A stretch of 64,000 nt of DNA from Streptomyces sp. HM190. GTDB lineage: Bacteria; Actinomycetota; Actinomycetes; Streptomycetales; Streptomycetaceae. The stretch covers positions 3,100,001-3,164,000 of the forward strand of contig NZ_CP047318.1 in assembly GCF_009857135.1 (NCBI RefSeq), given 5' to 3'. Shown piece after piece: positions 7,639 to 16,900 of this stretch. Position 1 is the first letter of the stretch; every line of letters begins with the position of its first letter. Under the pieces are notes generated by a model. That model did not search any database. It saw nothing but the letters and a program-made list of their open reading frames with translations, and had not been told where the DNA came from. The position numbers and the translations under genes were made by a program.

Positions 7639-8670
7639 ATGAGTGGCGAAGGACTGGTCGAGGTCGTCCTGCCGGGCAAGGTCGAGCCGGAGGGGCTGCA
7701 GATCCGGAGCGGGGCCGTGCCCGTCGCGGGGCCCGGTCAGGTGCTGATCCGGATGGAGGCGACCGGGGTCTCCTTCGCCGAGCAGCAGATGCGCCGCGGC
7801 CGGTACTACGACCAGCCGCCCTTCCCCTTCGTCCCCGGCTACGACCTGGTCGGCACCGTGCAGGCGACCGGCGCGGGCGTCGACCCGGCCCTGGCCGGCA
7901 CCCGGGTGGCCGTCCTCCTCAAGGTCGGCGGCTGGGCCAGCCATGTCCTCGTCGACGCGGCGGACGTGGTGCCGGTGCCGGAGGGGATCGGCGCGGCGGA
8001 GGCGGAGACCCTCGTCGTCAACGGCGTCACCGCCTGGCGCATGCTGCACCGCACGGCCCGGGTGCGGGCCGGGCAGACCGTCGTGGTGCTCGGCGCGAAC
8101 GGCGGGGTCGGCTCGGTCCTGGTGCAGCTGGCGCGGGCCGCGGGCGCGAGGGTGATCGGCACGGCGTCCGCCCGCCACCACGACGCCCTGCGGGACCAGG
8201 GGGTCGTACCCGTGGACTACCGCGCCGGGGACGTCGCCGCGCGGATCCGTGCACTGGCCCCCGGTGGAGTGGACGCGGTCTTCGACCACGTCGGCGGCAC
8301 GGGCATCGTCGACTCCTGGCGGCTCCTCGCCCCCGGCGGCACGCTCGTCTCGTACGGCAGCGCCGCCACGCGGGACGACGAGGGCTCCGGGCAGTGGCCG
8401 GTGCTCCGCCTGCTCGGCCGGGTGTGGCTGTGGAACGCCCTGCCCAACGGCCGCCGGGCGTACTTCTTCAACCTCTGGGCCGGGCGCGCCCTGGCCAAGG
8501 ACCGGTTCCGGGCCCGGCTGCGGGCCGACCTCACCGAGGTCTTCGCGGCATACCTCCGCGGGGACGTCACCGCCAGGATCGCCGCCCGCCTGCCCCTCGG
8601 CGCCATCGCCGAGGCCCTGCGCCTGGCCGAGTCCGGCACGGTCGCCGGGAAGGTCGTGCTGGAGCCGTAG
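7639..8670 (+). CDS. Zinc-independent MDR oxidoreductase (quinone-oxidoreductase-like)
   Basis: 343 residues from ATG 7639, selected because GGAGG at 7629-7633 is 5 nt upstream; a GTG at 7627 is within that site. The N-terminal GroES-like domain (PGPGQVLIRMEATGVSFAEQQMRRGRYYDQPPFPFVPGYDLVG) is followed by a Rossmann domain with GANGGVGSVLVQLARAAGARVIGTA. The cysteine ligands for structural zinc are absent, which places it with the NADPH:quinone oxidoreductase / crotonyl reductase-like branch. The divergent TetR regulator suggests induction by a small reactive compound. The exact substrate is not recognisable. Confidence 0.85.
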   Translation: MSGEGLVEVVLPGKVEPEGLQIRSGAVPVAGPGQVLIRMEATGVSFAEQQMRRGRYYDQPPFPFVPGYDLVGTVQATGAGVDPALAGTRVAVLLKVGGWASHVLVDAADVVPVPEGIGAAEAETLVVNGVTAWRMLHRTARVRAGQTVVVLGANGGVGSVLVQLARAAGARVIGTASARHHDALRDQGVVPVDYRAGDVAARIRALAPGGVDAVFDHVGGTGIVDSWRLLAPGGTLVSYGSAATRDDEGSGQWPVLRLLGRVWLWNALPNGRRAYFFNLWAGRALAKDRFRARLRADLTEVFAAYLRGDVTARIAARLPLGAIAEALRLAESGTVAGKVVLEP

Positions 8671-8710
8671 CGGGAAGCGGCGCCCTGAGCGGCGCCCGAA
8701 GCAGCCCCCC

Positions 8711-8860
8711 TCAACGGCCTTCTCAACAGCCCTCTCAACAGCCTTCTCAGCGGCCAGCACTAGCGAGCACATCGCGAGCACATCAGCCCATGCGTCAGCC
8801 CGGACATCGGCCGGCGCGTCAGCCCGCACATCGGCCCGCACATCGGCCCGCGCTTCAGCC
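8711..8860. repeat. 12-bp minisatellite between two co-oriented genes
   Basis: Degenerate 12-bp units fill the gap after the oxidoreductase. First come three TCTCAACAGCC-type units (8721-8755), then about six units of CGCACATCGGCC / GCGCGTCAGCC type (8786-8860), of which two are identical and adjacent (8825-8848). The period of 12 is a multiple of 3, so long spurious ORFs cross it in several frames. I see no coding role. Confidence 0.65.
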
Positions 8861-8900
8861 TCCGAGCACCACGATCCGTACACCACAGGAAGAGACGACC

Positions 8901-9524
8901 ATGTTCCGCACACGCACCGCCGCGCTCACCGTTCCGCTCTCCCTCGCGCTCGCCGGCGTCCTCGGGGCCGCCGTCACCCCCGCCCAGGCCGCGCCCGCCT
9001 CCGGGAGCGCCCACCGGCCGGCCGCCTGCCGGGGCGAGGGCGTCGACCCCGACGCCCGCATCCGCTACCGGTCCGACACCGTGATCGACGCGCCGCTGAG
9101 CACCGTCTGGAAGCTCCAGACCGACGTGGCGAACTGGCCGTCGTGGCAGCCGCCCGTCCTCACCGCCCAGCGGCTCGACCACGGCCCGCTGCGGAAGGGG
9201 TCGCGGTTCCGCTGGACCACCCCGGCGCCCGCCACGCCCACGACGCCGGCGACCGTCCTCGACATCACCTCCACCGTCCGGCAGGCGGAGCGCGGCACCT
9301 GCCTCCTGTGGAGCGGGCCCGCGGTCGGCGAGGGGCTGCGGATCGACGAGGGCGTCCACCTGTGGAGGTTCGAGAAGGTCGCGGGCGGTGTCCGGGTGCA
9401 CACCGAGGAGACCTGGACCGGCGACCAGGTCGAGGCGGACGTGCCCCTGGCGACCGCGGCGCTCGGCGCGGGCCTCGAAGCGTGGCTGCGCGACCTCAAG
9501 GCCGCCGCCGAGAGCCGTGCGTGA
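8901..9524 (+). CDS. Secreted SRPBCC (START-like) domain protein
   Basis: 207 residues from ATG 8901 with GGAAGAG 7 nt upstream. Residues 1-30 are a Sec signal peptide (MFRTRTAALTVPLSLALAGVL, cleavage near AQA-AP). The mature part is a polyketide-cyclase/SRPBCC fold: VIDAPLSTVWKLQTDVANWPSWQPPVLTAQRLDHGPLRKGSRFRW, and a C-terminal long helix. The FxWxT / W-F-E pattern matches polyketide_cyc2-like proteins that bind hydrophobic ligands. Secretion of such a domain is unusual but recurrent in Streptomyces. No enzymatic function can be assigned. Confidence 0.75.
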   Translation: MFRTRTAALTVPLSLALAGVLGAAVTPAQAAPASGSAHRPAACRGEGVDPDARIRYRSDTVIDAPLSTVWKLQTDVANWPSWQPPVLTAQRLDHGPLRKGSRFRWTTPAPATPTTPATVLDITSTVRQAERGTCLLWSGPAVGEGLRIDEGVHLWRFEKVAGGVRVHTEETWTGDQVEADVPLATAALGAGLEAWLRDLKAAAESRA

Positions 9525-9661
9525 ACGCGGTCGCGCCACAAGCCCGTTCGAATTATGTCCCGATCACGTCACTTAGACGGCAAGTGCGTTGCGGGTGCAA
9601 CGGGTTGTGGGAGAGCATGGCGGCAACGTAGGTGACCCAGACACACGGGGGTGGACACGAC

Positions 9662-9994
9662 GTGAAGTTCGACATGGGGTCGACGACTCTGGCGGACCTC
9701 GGCAAGAGCACGCTCGGTTCGAGCGACGACCTGGGGACGCTGATCCAGCTGCTGATCAGCGCGGCCGAGCCGCTGGAGGGCAAGTTCAACGGCTCGGGCA
9801 AGGTGGCGTTCGACTCGTTCAAGAACCGCGCGGACGAGATCACCGCGGACCTCAACAGCTCGCTCGCCGCGATCCTGGGCGGTCAGTCGGGCATGGACAA
9901 CGCCTTCGGCACCGGTGACGTGGAGTCCCAGGACAACGCCAACCAGAACATGGGTCTCGCGAACTTCGACGCGGCCCGCTTCGGCGCCCGCTAG
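9662..9994 (+). CDS. Esx-like type VII secretion substrate (first of pair)
   Basis: 110 residues from GTG 9662 (KFDMGSTTLADLGKSTLGSSDD...), chosen because GGGGGTGG lies about 7 nt upstream; an in-frame GTG at 9632 has no comparable site. The protein is predicted as two helices joined by a turn at KFNGSGKVAFDSFKNRADE, where FNG takes the place of the WxG turn of WXG100 proteins. The size, charge and position directly before a second Esx-like gene and eccD identify it as an Esx partner, though it lacks the tryptophan. It is probably exported as a heterodimer with the next product. Confidence 0.7.
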   Translation: MKFDMGSTTLADLGKSTLGSSDDLGTLIQLLISAAEPLEGKFNGSGKVAFDSFKNRADEITADLNSSLAAILGGQSGMDNAFGTGDVESQDNANQNMGLANFDAARFGAR

Positions 9995-10014
9995 CCGGCG
10001 GCCACGGCAACCGG

Positions 10015-10077
10015 CCGGTTGGGCCGGTTGGGCCGGTTGGGCCGGTTGGACCGGTTAGACCGGTTAGACCGGTTCAT
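10015..10077. repeat. Seven tandem 9-bp repeats between the two Esx genes
   Basis: CCGGTTGGG occurs three times at 10015-10041, then CCGGTTGGA, CCGGTTAGA twice and CCGGTTCAT, an unbroken array of seven 9-bp units. It ends about 50 nt before the start of the second Esx gene and so lies in its leader. Copy number could vary between strains. Any effect on expression is speculation. Confidence 0.85.
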
Positions 10078-10128
10078 CGACACTCCGAGAGCCACGAGAG
10101 TCACGAGAGCCACAGGGGGACATTCACC

Positions 10129-10440
10129 ATGGGTCAGACACAGGACCGCCGTTCGTACGACACCGGTGCCTCGGGCGAGGTGCAGACCTCGCTCGGCACC
10201 ATCGTGGGCCAGCTGGAGCGTGTGCTCAGCGACCGCGACGCCGCGGTGAAGGCCGCGATGACCGACTTCCAGGCCGACGGTGTCTCCGACGACTACCACG
10301 GCAAGGAGGAGCGCTGGAAGAAGGCGGCGGGCGAGGTCCGCGAGATCATCCGCCTGGTGCGCACCACGCTGGAACAGAACGACGGCACCGCCCAGTCGAC
10401 GCTGGCCAAGGCCCGCGCGGCGGTCGACCAGATCGGCTGA
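10129..10440 (+). CDS. Esx-like type VII protein (ESAT-6 superfamily)
   Basis: 103 residues from ATG 10129; GGGGGA lies 8-13 nt upstream. Two long amphipathic helices (VQTSLGTIVGQLERVLSDRDAAVKAAM and KEERWKKAAGEVREIIRLVRTTLEQNDGTAQSTLAKARAAV) are separated by a turn FQADGVSDDYHG. It is the usual WXG100 length but without a strict WxG, as in other Streptomyces Esx proteins I recall annotated as pore-forming ESAT-6 family. It is expected to be a secreted partner of the product encoded at 9662. No C-terminal YxxxD/E signal is obvious. Confidence 0.78.
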   Translation: MGQTQDRRSYDTGASGEVQTSLGTIVGQLERVLSDRDAAVKAAMTDFQADGVSDDYHGKEERWKKAAGEVREIIRLVRTTLEQNDGTAQSTLAKARAAVDQIG

Positions 10441-10543
10441 CGCGGACCGGCGTACGAGTCCGGCATCCGGCATCCGGCATCCGCGTCCGGGTGCGTGAGC
10501 ACCGGGTGCGTGGGCAGTGAGCAGTGAGTGAGGGAAGACGGCC

Positions 10544-10849
10544 GTGACGGCGCAGGATTACGACAGCCAGTTGCTGGAGTCGGTGTCGGTGCGCCGTCGA
10601 CGGCTGCGCGACGCCCTGCTGTTCGGGGCACAGCGGCAGCGGCGCTCGGTGGACGAGCGGATCGGGAAGGTCTTCGCCGGGATCGTCATCGCGGCGGTGT
10701 TGTGCGCGGGATGTGTGGGGTGGTCATTCGTGTCGAACCGCATCATCGGCAAGAGCCCGTACGGGAGTTCGGTACAGCCGTCCGTGACGCCCTCGGCGAG
10801 CCCGTCGGGGGCCTCCTCGACGGCTCCGACCAGCACTTCTACCCGGTGA
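10544..10849 (+). CDS. Small single-pass membrane protein of the type VII locus
   Basis: 101 residues from GTG 10544 (AGGGAAG upstream). An N-terminal cytoplasmic arginine-rich part (SVRRRRLRDALLFGAQRQRRSVDERI) is followed by one transmembrane helix at about residues 45-65 (VFAGIVIAAVLCAGCVGWSFV) and a Ser/Thr/Pro-rich extracellular tail. It lies between the esx pair and eccD and is probably co-transcribed with them. I do not recognise a named family. Topology resembles the N-terminal anchor of EccB-type proteins but the large extracytoplasmic domain is absent. Confidence 0.7.
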   Translation: MTAQDYDSQLLESVSVRRRRLRDALLFGAQRQRRSVDERIGKVFAGIVIAAVLCAGCVGWSFVSNRIIGKSPYGSSVQPSVTPSASPSGASSTAPTSTSTR

Positions 10850-10865
10850 TAGGTTCGAACGCGTG

Positions 10866-12248
10866 ATGTCTACGGGGGCCCTGAACCAGGAGACGGCCGG
10901 CGGTCGTACGGCACTCAGCCGGGTCACGCTGGTCGGTGAACGACGGCGCGTGGATCTCGTGCTGCCGTCGCGGGAACCGGTCGGGCTGCTGCTGCCCGAG
11001 GTGATGCGTCTGCTCGACGACCAGGTCGGCGGACGGCCGGAGTTGCGGCATCTCGTCACCGCGTACGGCAGCGCGCTCGCCCACGACAGCACCCTGGAGT
11101 CGGCCGGTGTCGCGGACGGCGCCGTCCTGCGTCTGGTGCGCGCCGAGGACGCGCCGTCGGCACCCGTCGTGCACGACGTCACGGACGAGGCCGCCGAGGA
11201 TCTCGACTCCCGTGCCCGGCGCTGGAGCCCTGCCGCACGACGGGTCACCGCCGGGCTCGCCACGGTCGGCTGGGCCCTGGCCGCCGGGTGGCTGGCCCGC
11301 GACGCGTACGCGGCCGGGACCGTCGCGGGCGCGCTGCTCGCCGTCGCCCTGGTCGCCGCGCTCGCGGGCGCGCTGCTGGGGCGGCTGAGGAGGTACGGGC
11401 TCGCCACGACGCTGCTGGTGACCGCCGGGGCGCTGGCGCTGCTCGGCGCCTCCACGCTGGCCGACGCGCAGGACTGGTCCGGCACCGCGCGGGTCGCGGC
11501 GCTGGCCGGCGCGGGGATCGTCACCCTCGCCCTGCTCGGCCTGTTCAGCCCGCTCGGGCGGGGCGGGCTGGTCGGGGCCGGGGCGCTGGCCGGGGCCACG
11601 GCCTGCTGGCTGGGGGTCGCCGCGTTCGTGTCGGCGCCGTCACCGGCGGCCGAACAGGCCCGTGTGGGCGCCGTGCTCGCCGTCGTCTCCGTGATCGTGC
11701 TGGGGCTGCTGCCCCGGCTCGCGCTGATGGCGTCCGGCCTCTCCGGGCTCGACGACCGGCGCTCCGCGGGGACCTCCGTGAGCCGCTACCAGGTGGCGGC
11801 CGCGCTCACCGCCACCCACCGGGGACTGGTGCTGGCGACGGTGACGATGGCCGTCTCGGTCACCGCCGCCGGGGTGTTCGCGCTGCGCGCGCCCACCACG
11901 TGGACCGTGCTGCTGGCCGTCGTCACCATGGTCGTCCTCGCGCTGCGCGCACGGGCGTTCCCGCTGGTCACCGAGGTCGTGGTGCTGCTGGGCGCGGCGG
12001 CGCTGCTCGTGGTGCGGCTGATCGCCGTCTGGGTGGAGGGGTCCGGCGACGCGGCCGGTCCGCTGGCCGTGCTCGTCCTGCTGGCCGTCCTGCCGCTGCT
12101 CGTGCTCGCCGTGCAGCCCGCGGAACATGTCCGGGTCCGGCTCCGCCGCCTCGGCGACACGTTGGAGTCCATCGGCGTCATCACCCTGTTCCCGCTGCTC
12201 ATCGGGGTGTTCGGCGTCTACGGGCGACTGCTCGACACCTTCGCTTAG
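10866..12248 (+). CDS. eccD: Type VII secretion integral membrane protein EccD
   Basis: About 460 residues; ATG 10866 is preceded directly by an in-frame GTG at 10863 that may be the real start. Residues about 10-95 are a ubiquitin-like YukD domain (LSRVTLVGERRRVDLVLPSREPVGLLLPEVMRLL). The rest is about eleven hydrophobic helices, the hallmark of EccD. EccD forms the membrane vestibule of the ESX channel in actinobacteria. It follows the Esx genes and precedes the MinD-like ATPase, so the locus order supports the call. Confidence 0.88.
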   Translation: MSTGALNQETAGGRTALSRVTLVGERRRVDLVLPSREPVGLLLPEVMRLLDDQVGGRPELRHLVTAYGSALAHDSTLESAGVADGAVLRLVRAEDAPSAPVVHDVTDEAAEDLDSRARRWSPAARRVTAGLATVGWALAAGWLARDAYAAGTVAGALLAVALVAALAGALLGRLRRYGLATTLLVTAGALALLGASTLADAQDWSGTARVAALAGAGIVTLALLGLFSPLGRGGLVGAGALAGATACWLGVAAFVSAPSPAAEQARVGAVLAVVSVIVLGLLPRLALMASGLSGLDDRRSAGTSVSRYQVAAALTATHRGLVLATVTMAVSVTAAGVFALRAPTTWTVLLAVVTMVVLALRARAFPLVTEVVVLLGAAALLVVRLIAVWVEGSGDAAGPLAVLVLLAVLPLLVLAVQPAEHVRVRLRRLGDTLESIGVITLFPLLIGVFGVYGRLLDTFA

Positions 12249-12263
12249 GAGTTGGGGGCGCAC

Positions 12264-13802
12264 ATGGCGCAGGGAGAGGACTGGCAGCGGGACGTGCTGC
12301 GCGAGCTGGGGCAGGACGGTGCGGGGGCGCGGTCGGGCGCCGGGGCGGGGGCGGGTGCCGCGTCCGGTTCCGCGGCGTCGGGGGCCGACGCCGCGTCGGG
12401 TGCGGCGGGTGGGACCGGGGCGACGGGTACGACGCGGGCGACGGGTGTGCCTTCCGGCGCCGCGCGGCGGGCCGAGCCGACGCTGCGGCTGGTGCGCTCG
12501 GTTCCGCCCGAGGCGGTCGAGCGGTCCGCGCAGGCCGGACCTGCCGAACCGGCTGAACCGGCTGAACCGGCTCAACCAGCTCAACCAGCTCAACCCGCTG
12601 AAGAGGGCGCCGGTGACCGGCCGATACGGGCGGTGCCGGGCTATCCAGGGCCGGGACCGGTTCAGGTGCCCGTGGGCCCCGTACCTGTTCCGCCTGTTCC
12701 GCCTGTTCAACCGGTGCAGCCCGCACAGCACGGACAGCCCGGGCAGCCCGCCCCCGCCGTCGATGCCCAGGATCCGCACCACGCGGACCCCCGCCTCGGT
12801 CTCCCCCAGGAGCCCGTACCCCGCCCCGCTCGCCCGGCCGCCGCCGCGCCGCGGGGTTCGCGGGTGCCGCAGTCCCCGGCGCACACTCCGGAGTCGGTGC
12901 CGACGATCGATCCCCGGCTGGCACACGCGCTGGGTCGGCCGCAGCACGGGGAGTCCGTGGCCCGGCGGACGGGGCGTTCGATCAAGAAGCTGACCTCCTC
13001 CGCCGCGCAGGACGTGGCGGAGGAGACGCGGATCGCGCGGGAGTTGCAGCAGCCGGTGACGACGGGGCGGGTGATCGCCGTGACGTCGATCCGGGGCGGC
13101 GTCGGCAAGTCGACGGTGGCCGCACTGCTGGGGCGGACGTTCAACCACTACCGGCACGACCCGGTGCTCACGCTGGAGGCGGACGCCGCGCTCGGCACGC
13201 TGCCGGTGCGGATGGGCGCCGACTCGGTGCGCTGGGCGGCGGCCGACCTCGCACGGATCCTCAACCCGGCGATGCAGCTCACCGACGTCACCGGCTACCT
13301 GGTGCCCGTGTCGGACGGCGGCTGGCTGCTGCCCGCCAGCCAGGGCCGCGTCGGGGCCCCGCTGGACATCCGGACGTACCGCACGGTGACCCTCGCGCTG
13401 CGGCGCTACTTCGCGGTGACCGTGGTGGACTGCGAGACGCTGCCGGGCGAGGTGGCGCGTACGGCGATGGACACGGCGCACGCGCGCGTGGTCGTCGCCC
13501 CGATGACCGCCGAGGGGGTCAACGGCACCCGGCAGGTCCTGGACTGGCTGGGCCAGTTGCCGCACTCCGCGCTGGCCTCGACGGTCGTGGCGCTCACCGC
13601 GAACTCGCCCGACGTGACCCTGGACCGGAAGACGGCGGTCGCGCACCTGAAGGAGTCCGGCGTGCACGTCGTCACCGTCCCCTACGACCGGCACCTCGCC
13701 CAGGGCGGGCCGATCCGCACCGCCCTGCTGGGCCAGGCCACGCGGGACGCGGCCGTGACGCTGGCGGCGGAGGCGATGACCCGGGCGGTGAGGATGCGAT
13801 GA
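12264..13802 (+). CDS. MinD/ParA-like P-loop ATPase of the type VII locus
   Basis: 512 residues from ATG 12264; GGGGG 5 nt upstream. The first about 240 residues are low-complexity, rich in Ala, Gly and Pro, including six PAE/PAQ tripeptides. The C-terminal about 260 residues carry a deviant Walker A (SIRGGVGKST, residues about 277-286) and the MinD/CobQ core with VVDCETLPGE and VVAPMTAEGVNGTRQVLDWL. The organisation resembles mycobacterial EspI, a proline-rich MinD-like protein linked to ESX regulation (family knowledge). Its stop overlaps a small ORF (ATGA). Its exact role here is inferred only from the locus. Confidence 0.82.
   Translation: MAQGEDWQRDVLRELGQDGAGARSGAGAGAGAASGSAASGADAASGAAGGTGATGTTRATGVPSGAARRAEPTLRLVRSVPPEAVERSAQAGPAEPAEPAEPAQPAQPAQPAEEGAGDRPIRAVPGYPGPGPVQVPVGPVPVPPVPPVQPVQPAQHGQPGQPAPAVDAQDPHHADPRLGLPQEPVPRPARPAAAAPRGSRVPQSPAHTPESVPTIDPRLAHALGRPQHGESVARRTGRSIKKLTSSAAQDVAEETRIARELQQPVTTGRVIAVTSIRGGVGKSTVAALLGRTFNHYRHDPVLTLEADAALGTLPVRMGADSVRWAAADLARILNPAMQLTDVTGYLVPVSDGGWLLPASQGRVGAPLDIRTYRTVTLALRRYFAVTVVDCETLPGEVARTAMDTAHARVVVAPMTAEGVNGTRQVLDWLGQLPHSALASTVVALTANSPDVTLDRKTAVAHLKESGVHVVTVPYDRHLAQGGPIRTALLGQATRDAAVTLAAEAMTRAVRMR
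12543..12596 (+). repeat. Six in-frame 9-bp repeats encoding PAE/PAQ
   Basis: Units GCCGAACCG, GCTGAACCG twice, GCTCAACCA twice, GCTCAACCC follow one another inside the MinD-like gene and encode the linker PAEPAEPAEPAQPAQPAQ. Copy changes would lengthen or shorten the linker without a frameshift. Confidence 0.85.
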
Positions 13803-13915
13803 GCCGCCGGCCCGGCTCCGCGCTCGCCCCGCGCCCGCAGCACGCGGGGGCTGACGCCCGCCCTCACCGCACCGCGATGTTCGACCTCCCCTGGGAAGAA
13901 GGGGTCCGTCCGTGA
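13799..13915 (+). CDS. Candidate 38-residue micro-ORF between the MinD-like gene and eccC
   Basis: ATG 13799 overlaps the preceding stop (ATGA) and the TGA at 13913-13915 overlaps the GTG start of eccC (GTGA), so the gap is filled exactly by one frame coupled at both ends. The product ends AMFDLPWEEGVRP, with aromatic and acidic residues rather than the usual GC-rich shadow composition. It has no domain I recognise. The GAAGAAGGGG stretch that serves as the eccC ribosome binding site lies inside it. It could be an unannotated small component of the secretion system, or simply intergenic sequence. Confidence 0.45.
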   Translation: MSRRPGSALAPRPQHAGADARPHRTAMFDLPWEEGVRP

Positions 13916-16900
13916 CCCAGCAGTTGGTCCACCGGCCCGCGCGCAGCACCCGCCCGCTCGGGGCGGCCGAACCCCGCACGATCGAACCGCCGCCGAACCT
14001 CCCGGAGGGCAAGGCGGGTTCGGCGGCGACGGCGCTGCTGCCGATGGCGGGGGTCATGGGCTCCGTCGTGATGATGACCGTGATCCGCAGCAGCCAGTTC
14101 GCGGCGCTCGGCGCGGTCGTGCTGGTCTTCGCGCTGCTCGGCGCGGTGGCGCTGTTCCTGTCGCAGCGCGGCAAGGCGCAGCGCACCCGGCGGGCGCAGC
14201 GGGAGCGGTACCTGGAGTACCTGGAGGAGCTGCGGGAGGAATTGGGGGCGAGCGAGCGCGAGCGGCGGACGCTGGCCCGGGTGCTCGACCCGCCCCCCGA
14301 GGCCCTGTACGACCTCGCGCGGGACCCGGCGCGGCTGTGGGAGCGCCGGCGGCGGGACCCGGACTTCCTGCGGGTGCGGGTCGGCACCGGTGACGTGCCG
14401 GTGGCGGAGCTGGCCATCGGGCAGAACCAGGGCGGGGTGATGACGCCGCCGGACCCGTTCATGCTGAACGAGGCGCGTGCCCTGCTGGCCCGCTATTCGG
14501 TGGCCGACGACTGCCCGGTCACCGTGCCCCTGGACCGCGCGGGCAACGTCAGTGTCGTCGGGGACCGGGAGGGTGTGCTGAGGGTGGCGCGGGCGCTGCT
14601 CGTCCAGGTCGCCGTGACGCACGCGCCGGACGACGTGGCCGTGGCGCTCGGGGTGCCCGGTGAGCGGCTGCCGGACTGGGAGTGGGCGAAGTGGCTGCCG
14701 CACGTGCTGGACGGCCAGGAGCACGACGGGCCGGTGGCCGCCCGGCGGATCGCGCCGAGCCTGGCGCAGTTGGCCCGGCACTTCCGTCATGAGCTGGGGC
14801 GGCGTGCCTCGTACGCGGCGGAGGTGCGCCGGGGGCTGGCCGACCGGGGCGCCCTGGGGCTGGCGTCGCGCATGCTGGTGGTGAGCGACGAGTACGGGGA
14901 GACGGCCGCCGAACTGCCGCTGCCGGACACGGCGGTGGGGCTCGGCGACATGGGTGTCACGGTGCTGCACCTGCTGGAGCGGCAGGTGCACGAACCGGAC
15001 CAGGTGTCGGTGCGGATCACCGTGCGGGGCGACCAGGTCGTCGTCGAGGACCTCCGGGAGGGTGCCCACGCGGTCGCGCGGGGCTCCTGCGACGACGTGA
15101 CCGCCGCCGGGGCCGAGGGAATCGCCCGGCTGCTGGCGCCGCTGCGGCTGTCGGCGGAGTCCGCGGCCGAGGGCACCCCGGTCACCGGGCCCGTCGACTT
15201 CCCCGTGCTGCTCGGTGTCGACGACCCGGCCGCACTGGACCTGGAGCGGCTGTGGGCGCCGCGCGGCGAACGGGAGTTCCTGCGCGTGCCGATTGGCCTG
15301 ACGGACCGTCACGAGCCGGTGCTGCTGGACCTGAAGGAGTCCTCCGAGCTGGGCATGGGCCCGCACGGGCTGTGCGTGGGCGCGACCGGGTCCGGCAAGA
15401 GCGAACTGCTGCGCACCCTGGTGCTGGCGCTCGCCGCCACGCACCCGCCCGAGGACCTCGCGCTCGTCCTGGTCGACTACAAGGGCGGCGCGACGTTCGC
15501 CCCGTTCACCGGTCTGCCGCACGTGGCCGGGGTCATCACCAACCTGGAGAACCAGGCGGGCCTCGTGGAGCGCGTGCACTCCAGCCTCGCCGGGGAGGTC
15601 AAGCGGCGGCAGCAGGTGCTGAAGGACGCGGGGAACGTCGCCGACATCGGGCACTACGCGGCCCTGCGGGCGAGCAGCCGCCCGGACCTGGAACCGCTGC
15701 CGCACCTGTTCGTCGTGATCGACGAGTTCGGTGAACTGCTCACCGCGAAGCCGGACTTCATCGACCTGTTCCTCTCCATCGGCCGCATCGGGCGCTCCAT
15801 CGGCGTGCATCTGCTGCTGTCCAGCCAGCGCATCGAGGGCGGCAAGCTCAAGGGCCTGGACACCTATCTGTCGTACCGGCTGGGTCTGCGGACGTTCTCC
15901 GCCGACGAGTCGCGGACCGTCCTCGACACCACCGACGCCTTCCATCTGCCGCCGCTGCCGGGCTTCGGCTACCTCAAGGTGGACACCTCGACGTACGAGC
16001 GGTTCAAGGCGGGGTACGTGTCCGGCGCCTACCGGGGTCCGGCGCTCGCCGCGCGGGAGGACGACGACACGCCGCTCGCGTGGCCGTACCCGGCGTACAA
16101 CACGCTCGGCGGCACTCCGGCGGCGGGCGGCGCGTCCGAGGAGCCCAAGGCGACCAAGCGGGAGACCGGGCCGACGGTGATGTCGGTGATGGTCGACCGG
16201 CTCGCCGGGGCCGCGCGGCCGGTGCGGCGGATCTGGCTGCCGCCGCTGCCGGACGCGATCACGCTGGACGCGGCGGCCGGGCCCGTGCAGGTGGACGAGC
16301 GCGGGCTGCAACTCTCGGCGTGTCAGGGGCCGTTGCGGGTGCCGCTCGGGGTGCTGGACGATCCGGCGAAGCAGTGGCAGGGCCACTGGGTGCTGGACCT
16401 GACGGTCGCGGGCGGACACGCGGCGGTGATCGGCGGCCCGCAGTCGGGAAAGACGACGCTGCTGCGGACCCTCGCGCTGTCGCTGGCGGCGACCCACACG
16501 CCCGCCGAGGTCGCCCTCTACGGGCTCGACCTGGTCGGCGGCGGCCTGTCCGCCCTCTCGGGGCTGCCGCACGTCGGCGGGATCGCCGGGCGGGCCGACC
16601 GGGAGCGGGCGGCGCGGACGGTCGCCGAGGTGCGGACGATGCTGATCGAGCGGGAGGAGCTGTTCCGCGAGCACGGCATCGACTCCGTCGACCAGTTGCG
16701 CCGGCTGCGCGCCCGGGGCGGGCTGCGGGAGCTGGGCTCCACCGACGTCGTGCTGCTCATCGACGGGTTCGGGGCGCTGCGCGACGAGTTCGCCGAACTG
16801 GACGACACGGTCGTGGACCTGCTGAAGCGGGGCGGCGGCTACGGCATCCACGTCGTCGGCGGCATGCTCCGCTGGAACGACGTGCGGATCGCGACGCAGT

